A program made the translations under genes and the position numbers. From Thermoleophilia bacterium (lineage in GTDB: Bacteria; Actinomycetota; Thermoleophilia; Gaiellales; SKUG01), in assembly GCA_025964435.1 (NCBI GenBank), contig JAOPYV010000101.1, positions 1-35,194 on the forward strand: a stretch of 35,194 bases of DNA, written 5' to 3'. This document shows, piece after piece, positions 30,720-35,194 of the stretch. Each line of letters opens with the position of its first letter. Within the stretch, counting starts at the first letter, position 1. A model generated the notes under the pieces. It was not told the origin of the DNA. It saw nothing but the letters and a program-made list of their open reading frames with translations, and ran no database searches.

Positions 30720-33355
30720 CACGCGGTGGCCGACGCCAGCTGCTGCACCGACTCGCGGCCTGCGGCCAGTGCCTCGTCCAGCTTCGCGACGTCCTTGCCG
30801 CCGGCGCGCGCCATGTTCGGGCGGCCACCGCCACCGCCTCCGACGATGCCGGCGACGAGCTTGACGAGGTTGCCCGCGTGGGCGCCAGCTGCGATCGCGT
30901 CATCGCCGACCATCACCACGAGCGCGACCTTGTCGCCCTCGGCCGCGCTGCCGAGGATGACCACGGCGCCAGCACCGAGCTTGCCCTTGAGGCGGTCGGC
31001 GAGGTCGAGCAGCTCATCGCCACCGAGCGAATCGTCGCGATGCGCGATCAGCGCGAACGGACCTGCCTCGATGCGGGCGGCCAGCGCGCCTTCGAGCGCG
31101 CCGCCGCTGCGCAGCTGTGAGAGCTCGCGCTCAAGCCGGCGTGCGGTCTTCTGCAGCTCGTCGGCGCGCTCGGCGAGTCGCTCGATGTCGACGCCGAGCA
31201 CACGGGATGCGGCCTCCGCGGCGTCCGCACGGGTGCGCAGGTAATTGAGGGCGCCGTCGCCGGTCAGCGCCTCGATGCGGCGCGTTCCGCCACCGACGCT
31301 GGATTCGGAGGTGATGAACAGCTGGCGGATCGCGGCGGTGTTGGCAACGTGCGTGCCGCCGCACAGCTCGCGCGACCAGCTCCCGTCCCCGACCGAGACC
31401 ATGCGCACGACGTCGCCGTACTTCTCACCGAAGAGCATCGTGGCGCCGGCCTCGCGGGCCGTCTCGATGTCCACCTCGCGCCAGTCGACGGGCTCGCTCG
31501 CCGCGATGTGCGTAGCGACGATCTCCTCCACGCGCGCGAGCTCTTCCGCAGTCATGGCGCCGTGGTGGGAGAAGTCGAAGCGCAGCCGTGACGGCTCGAC
31601 GAGCGACCCCTTCTGCGCGACGTGGTCGCCCAGCACCTCATGGAGCGCGGCGTGCAGCAGGTGCGTCGCGGTGTGGTTGCGCTCGGTGGCACGGCGCTCA
31701 TCGCCATCGACCTCCGCGCGGACGGTGTCCCCCACCTCAAGGGTGCCATCGAGGTTGGCGAGGATGACCTGGTCGCCCTCGAACTTGAGGACCGACTCGA
31801 TCGTTGCGCGCCCCTGCGGACCCGTGACCGTGCCGGCGTCGCTGACCTGGCCACCGCCCTCGGCGTAGAAGGGTGAGCGGTCAAGCTTGAGCAGCACCTC
31901 GCCGTCGCCGCCGTTGACCGGCTCGATCGCCGTGATCTTCGCGTCGACGGCGAGCTGGTCGAAGCCGACGAACTCGGCCTTGCCCACGGCCTGCACGAAC
32001 TTCGCGGCCTGCTCGATCGTCTGCGAGCCGCCGCCTGCTGCAGCGCGGGCGCGTTCGCGCTGCTCCTGCATCAGCTCGTCGAAGCGCGCGCGGTCGAGCG
32101 TGCGGCCGGCCTCCTCCACGAGCTCCTCGGTCTGCTCGACCGGGAAGCCGAAGGTGTCGTGCAGCAGGAACGCCTCGTCGCCGGGGAACGTCGCGCCGGC
32201 GGGCAGCGCCTCGATCGTCTCGGTGAAGGACGCCAACCCCTTGTCGAGGGTGCGCAGGAAGCGCTCCTCCTCCGCGTTGAGCAGGTCGGTGACCGCCGCA
32301 CGGTGCTCGACGAGCGCCGGGTACTGGTCGCCGAACGCATCGACGACCCGCTCCTGCAGCTGCGCGAGCACGCCACCCTGGCGGTCGGCGCCGTAGATGC
32401 CGATTCGATCCGCATGCTGGATCGCGCGGCGGATGATGCGGCGCAGCACGTAGCCGCGGCCTTCGTTGGATGGCGTCACGCCGTCGGACGCGAGGAAGGT
32501 CATGCCACGACCATGGTCGACCAGCACGCGCATCGCCTTGGTCGTTGCCACGTCATCGCCGTAGGTGCGCCCGGAGCGCTCCTCCGCCCAGCGCACGATC
32601 GGCTGCACGCTGTCGATCTCGAAGATCGACACGTTGTCCTGCAGGATCGACGTGATGCGCTCCAGGCCCATGCCCGTGTCGATGTTCTTCGCGGGCAGCT
32701 CGGTCAGGTTGCCGGCGTCGTCGCGCGTGTACTGCATGAACACGAGGTTGTAGAACTCGAGGTAGCGGTCGCCCTCGTCGCCGGGCTGTCCGTCCGGACC
32801 CCACTCGGGACCGCGGTCGTAGAAGATCTCGCTGCACGGGCCGCAGGGACCGGTCGGACCGGCCTTCCAGAAGTTGTCCGCGCCGAGCGCGACGATGCGG
32901 TCGGCGGGCACGCCCTGGGCAAGCCACAGGTCACGCGCCTCGGTGTCGAGGCTCAGGCCGAGCGCCGGGTCGCCCTCGTGGACCGTTACCCAGAGGCGGT
33001 CGGTCGGGATGCCGAGCTTGTTGACGATGAGGTCCCACGCCATCTCGATGGCGCCGGCCTTGAAGTAGTCGCCGAACGAGAAGTTTCCGAGCATCTCGAA
33101 GAAGGTCATGTGACGCGCGGTGAGCCCGACCTCGTCGATGTCGGGCGTGCGGAAGCACTTCTGGCATGACGTCACGCGCGGGCTCGGCGGCTCCTCGAGG
33201 CCCGCGAAGTACGGCTTGAAGGGCTGCATGCCCGCGACGTTGAGCAGCACGGACGGATCGTAGGAGCTCGGCACGAGCGAGGCAGACGGCACCTCGAGGT
33301 GGCCGTGGCCGACGAAATGGTCCAGGAACAAACGGCGAATTTCGGCACTCTTCAT
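30719..33355 (-). CDS. alaS: Alanyl-tRNA synthetase
   Basis: Charges tRNA-Ala. From ATG 33355 the product has 878 residues, the full family length. It begins KSAEIRRLFLDHF, the standard start. The catalytic core has RVTSCQKCFRTPDIDEVGLTARHMTFFEMLGNFSFGDYFK. The editing domain has HTATHLLHAAL and CGGTH, which supply the zinc ligands, and a DHHA1-type C-terminal domain ends with the Gly-rich GGGGGGRPNMARAGG. A GTG at 33361 is in frame, but it falls inside or against the -10-like TAGGAT, so ATG 33355, six nucleotides after that box, fits better. No Shine-Dalgarno is present. Confidence 0.96.
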   Translation of the reverse strand: MKSAEIRRLFLDHFVGHGHLEVPSASLVPSSYDPSVLLNVAGMQPFKPYFAGLEEPPSPRVTSCQKCFRTPDIDEVGLTARHMTFFEMLGNFSFGDYFKAGAIEMAWDLIVNKLGIPTDRLWVTVHEGDPALGLSLDTEARDLWLAQGVPADRIVALGADNFWKAGPTGPCGPCSEIFYDRGPEWGPDGQPGDEGDRYLEFYNLVFMQYTRDDAGNLTELPAKNIDTGMGLERITSILQDNVSIFEIDSVQPIVRWAEERSGRTYGDDVATTKAMRVLVDHGRGMTFLASDGVTPSNEGRGYVLRRIIRRAIQHADRIGIYGADRQGGVLAQLQERVVDAFGDQYPALVEHRAAVTDLLNAEEERFLRTLDKGLASFTETIEALPAGATFPGDEAFLLHDTFGFPVEQTEELVEEAGRTLDRARFDELMQEQRERARAAAGGGSQTIEQAAKFVQAVGKAEFVGFDQLAVDAKITAIEPVNGGDGEVLLKLDRSPFYAEGGGQVSDAGTVTGPQGRATIESVLKFEGDQVILANLDGTLEVGDTVRAEVDGDERRATERNHTATHLLHAALHEVLGDHVAQKGSLVEPSRLRFDFSHHGAMTAEELARVEEIVATHIAASEPVDWREVDIETAREAGATMLFGEKYGDVVRMVSVGDGSWSRELCGGTHVANTAAIRQLFITSESSVGGGTRRIEALTGDGALNYLRTRADAAEAASRVLGVDIERLAERADELQKTARRLERELSQLRSGGALEGALAARIEAGPFALIAHRDDSLGGDELLDLADRLKGKLGAGAVVILGSAAEGDKVALVVMVGDDAIAAGAHAGNLVKLVAGIVGGGGGGRPNMARAGGKDVAKLDEALAAGRESVQQLASATA

Positions 33356-33361
33356 GCGCAC

Positions 33362-33367
33362 ATCCTA
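33362..33367 (-). promoter_or_regulatory. -10-like TAGGAT, leaderless arrangement before alaS
   Basis: On the minus strand TAGGAT is followed by GTGCGC and the ATG at 33355. The 6-nt spacing puts the transcription start on the initiation codon. It is the second of three genes in the window with this exact spacing. Confidence 0.5.
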
Positions 33368-33434
33368 CTGAGCCGTCCACACGCGCACACGACAGGCCTC
33401 CGACGGCCGTTTCGCCAGATGCGCGCCGCGACAA

Positions 33435-33453
33435 GGTAGCGGACTGCTACCAT
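33435..33453 (+). promoter_or_regulatory. -10-like TACCAT overlapped by a perfect inverted repeat
   Basis: GGTAGC (33435-33440) and GCTACC (33446-33451) form a perfect dyad with a 5-nt centre. The right arm contains the first four bases of TACCAT (33448-33453), a plausible -10 box for the CADD-like gene 32 nt downstream. A dimeric repressor bound here would block the promoter. Confidence 0.45.
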
Positions 33454-33484
33454 CGGCCAATCAGTTCCAATTGGGAGAGTGGAC

Positions 33485-34162
33485 ATGACGGCAAGCGACC
33501 AGACCGTGCTCGAGCAGATCGACGCACGACTCGCGGCAAGTGATCCTTCGAAGCAGCCACTCTTGGCTGGCCTGGCACAGGGAACCCTGAGCCGGGACGA
33601 GGTACGCACCTTCGCCACCCAGTACTTCCATCTGGTCGACGCACTGCCGCGCTTCGTCTCCACCGTGCACGCCGTCACGGCCGACGATGCCAAGATCCGC
33701 CGCACGCTCCTGAACATCCTCGTGCCGCTCGAGCTGCACCCGCCGAGCGCCTCCGACCTGTGGCTGCAGACCTGCGCCGCGCTCGGCCTGTTCAGCGACA
33801 GCGTGCGCACCAGCCAGCCGACGGTCGCGACCGTCGCCTGCCTTGGCGACTTCGAGTACCTGTGCCAGGCCGGCACCGTGCAGGGCGTCTCGGCGCTCTA
33901 CGCATGGATGAGCCGACTGCCCTCCGTCTGCCGCATCGAGCGTGACGCACTCGCCGAGCACTACGACCTCTCGTCCGGTCCGGGCATCGAGTTCTTCGAC
34001 GTCATCGGCTTCCAGGCCGAGTCACACTCACGCGCCCTGCGCCAGACGCTCGACGCACTGCTCCAGCGCTACCCGGAGGCGCAGTACGCCGCCATGGACG
34101 CCGTGCAGTCCGCGGTCATCGCCGTCGAGGGCCTCTACTCGGGCGCCCTCGCCACGCGCTAG
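33485..34162 (+). CDS. CADD/TenA/PqqC-like helical-bundle protein with a degraded metal site
   Basis: The product has 225 residues. The start ATG 33485 has GGGAGAG 5-6 nt upstream. The protein resembles the heme-oxygenase-like group (CADD, PqqC, TenA): SRDEVRTFATQYFHLVDALPRFVSTVHA at the front and SALYAWMSRLPSVCRIERDALAEHYDL then FFDVIGFQAESHSRALR at the back. Diiron members usually have ALYxYE, FFxxHxxxDxxHS and an E..H pair in the middle. Here the Glu is Met142, the His is Ile174, the Asp is Ala178, and only His181 clearly remains. It is therefore probably not a diiron oxidase; it may bind a small molecule or act as a non-enzymatic partner. The gene is divergent from alaS and 48 bp before the radical SAM gene. 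Confidence 0.75.
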   Translation: MTASDQTVLEQIDARLAASDPSKQPLLAGLAQGTLSRDEVRTFATQYFHLVDALPRFVSTVHAVTADDAKIRRTLLNILVPLELHPPSASDLWLQTCAALGLFSDSVRTSQPTVATVACLGDFEYLCQAGTVQGVSALYAWMSRLPSVCRIERDALAEHYDLSSGPGIEFFDVIGFQAESHSRALRQTLDALLQRYPEAQYAAMDAVQSAVIAVEGLYSGALATR

Positions 34163-34174
34163 GCAGGCCCTGCA

Positions 34175-34188
34175 CGAACGTACGTTCG
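34175..34188 (+). promoter_or_regulatory. LexA (SOS) box
   Basis: CGAACGTACGTTCG is a perfect 14-bp palindrome and matches the Gram-positive/actinobacterial LexA consensus CGAAC-N4-GTTCG. It lies 10 bp upstream of the -10-like TACCAT (34199-34204), over the -35 region, a place where LexA would block RNA polymerase. I saw no other match in the window. Confidence 0.7.
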
Positions 34189-34198
34189 ATACCGCCGC

Positions 34199-34204
34199 TA
34201 CCAT
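34199..34204 (+). promoter_or_regulatory. -10-like TACCAT, leaderless arrangement before the radical SAM gene
   Basis: TACCAT is followed by GTCGGC and then GTG 34211, again 6 nt. No Shine-Dalgarno precedes the GTG. The same GCTACCAT octamer is found before the CADD-like gene. Confidence 0.5.
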
Positions 34205-34210
34205 GTCGGC

Positions 34211-35066
34211 GTGGCAGGTGTCGACTACATCGAACGACCAGCGCGGTCCGCGCTGTACCACTCTGCGGCGATGCCCCAGATCAGCTGGACGCTGAACCCG
34301 TACACCGGGTGCGCACACCGGTGCGCGTTCTGCTACGTGCGCGGCTTCGAGCAGCGGGCGGGGCGACCGAGCGACGATCGCTACGGACGCGAGGTGCGGA
34401 TCAAGGTCGGCATCGTCGAACAGCTTCGCCGTGAGCTCGCTCGTGGCAGGGGCGAGGGCGGTGTCACCATCGGCACGGCGACCGACCCGTACCAGCCGGC
34501 CGAGGGTCGCTATCGACTCACGCGCGGCTGCATCGAGGCGCTCGGGACGGCGCGCACACCGATCTCGATCATCACGCGAGGGCCGATGATCGTGCGCGAC
34601 ATCGACGTGCTGGTCGCCGCGGCGAGGCGTACGGAGGTGCTCGTCAACGTCTCGATACCGACGATCGACGAGGACGTGTGGCGAGCCACCGAACCCGATA
34701 CCGCGCCGCCGAGGAGTCGACTGCGCGCGGTGCGCATGCTGGTCGATGCCGGCATCGAGACGAACGTGGCGCTCGCGCCACTGCTGCCGGAGGTGAGCGA
34801 CACGGTCGAGAGCCTGCGCGACCTGGACCAGCATGCTCAACCTGCGCCCCGGGGTGCGCGAGCACTTTCTGACGGAGCTCGGACAGACGCATCCGAAGCT
34901 CATCCCGATCTACGAGCGTCTCTACGGACGCCCGTACTTGGATCCCGACGAGAATGCGCGTCGGATGGATGTGGTGCGACGCGAGGTTGAGCGAGCAGAC
35001 ATCGCCGACCGGCGTGACTCGCCGATACACGTCGAGCCGGCGCCACTGCCGCTGACGCTCTTTTGA
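34211..35066 (+). pseudogene. SPL-like radical SAM protein gene (Rv2578c-type), frameshifted
   Basis: The reading frame from GTG 34211 codes for a radical SAM protein with the cluster motif CAHRCAFCY (CxxxCxxC), GTATDPYQPAEGRYRLTRG, and VNVSIPTIDEDVWRATEPDTAPP, all typical of the family related to spore photoproduct lyase. After VSDTVESLRD (about 34820) the frame turns to nonsense, while the family's C-terminus (TSMLNLRPGVREHFL ... IPIYERLYGRPYLD) continues in the +1 frame to the stop at 35066. Comparison from memory suggests about ten residues are also missing, so a small deletion (3n+2 bp) is likelier than a single-base error. The protein is either broken or the assembly is wrong here. The LexA box upstream suggests a DNA-damage role for the intact gene. 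The core catalytic part is undamaged. Confidence 0.8.
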
Positions 35067-35100
35067 CCCGCCGGCGCGAGGCCCCCTCGGCGCGGTTCAC

Positions 35101-35153
35101 ACGAGGTGTGGCGGGTCACTCGCGTATGCGTCGACTCAGCCGCCACACCTCGT
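35101..35153. repeat. 14-bp perfect inverted repeat near the right edge
   Basis: ACGAGGTGTGGCGG (35101-35114) and CCGCCACACCTCGT (35140-35153) are perfect complements with a 25-nt loop. A second dyad ACCTGA/TCAGGT (35159-35184) follows. No T-run is present. It may be a terminator-like structure after the radical SAM gene, or part of a repeat that continues beyond the window. The remaining 128 bp after the gene hold no other feature I can see. Confidence 0.5.
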
Positions 35154-35194
35154 ATTTCACCTGACCGGAACAGCGCGTTCAGGTCACGCGGCGG

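Noticed and set aside
33359-33361. GTG start for alaS two codons upstream
   Set aside because: It abuts the -10-like TAGGAT; the family starts at the ATG six nucleotides later.
1-35194. tRNA, rRNA, riboswitch, prophage or transposon
   Set aside because: I looked in the gaps for T-loop and anticodon-like structure, known riboswitch cores and recombinase genes and found none.

Overview
The window is GC-rich, densely packed DNA from a Gram-positive, high-GC bacterium, most likely an actinobacterium of the Thermoleophilia (Solirubrobacterales-like). Three things suggest this: the core gene order alaS-ruvX-mltG-aroE-...-aroC-aroKB-pepQ-efp-nusB-...-ispA-tlyA-nadK-recN, which is the actinobacterial order as I recall it from mycobacteria; secreted proteins built of 'YQWRRCD'-type Ig-like repeats, which I associate with that class; and start sites that look leaderless. 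The placement is inference from memory, since no search was run.

Layout, read in the direction of transcription (mostly minus strand, right to left). At the right edge are two plus-strand genes: a CADD/TenA-like helical protein that seems to have lost its metal ligands (33485-34162), and an SPL-like radical SAM gene broken by a frameshift (34211-35066) with a perfect LexA-type box in its promoter. Then on the minus strand come alaS, ruvX and mltG with 4-bp or shorter overlaps. A 517-bp non-coding stretch with a repeated CTCAGCGCAC element follows, then aroE. Between aroE and aroC lies a full type IV pilus locus: pilB, (inverted LysM-M23-LysM gene), pilT, pilC, pilin, a 1076-residue FN3-repeat secreted protein, pilD, pilM, pilN, pilO and a lipoprotein in the pilP slot. 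No pilQ is present, as expected for a cell without an outer membrane. The shikimate genes then resume with aroC and a 705-residue AroK-AroB-AroQ triple fusion, followed by pepQ. Two plus-strand genes (a secreted Ig-repeat protein and a small helical protein of unknown role) sit between pepQ and efp. The left end is efp-nusB-(xseB-like)-ispA-tlyA-nadK-recN, with recN cut by the window edge.

How the genes work together: PilB (extension) and PilT (retraction) drive a pilus built from the pilin matured by PilD on the PilC platform, aligned by PilM/N/O and the lipoprotein. The FN3 protein is flanked by two hairpins with UUCG loops and may be the pilus-associated surface protein. The aro genes supply four of the shikimate-pathway enzymes in the same transcription direction. 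The left-hand genes are housekeeping: translation, rRNA transcription, isoprenoid, rRNA methylation, NADP and DNA repair.

The most unusual points are the disordered Pro/Ala/Gln tails on both pilus ATPases (N-terminal on PilB, C-terminal on PilT), the AroKBQ triple fusion, the metal-site loss in the CADD-like protein, the LexA box before the radical SAM gene, the export-signal-less LysM/M23 protein inverted inside the pilus locus, and three genes whose -10-like hexamer lies exactly 6 nt before the start codon. I saw no tRNA, rRNA, CRISPR array, transposase or integrase.
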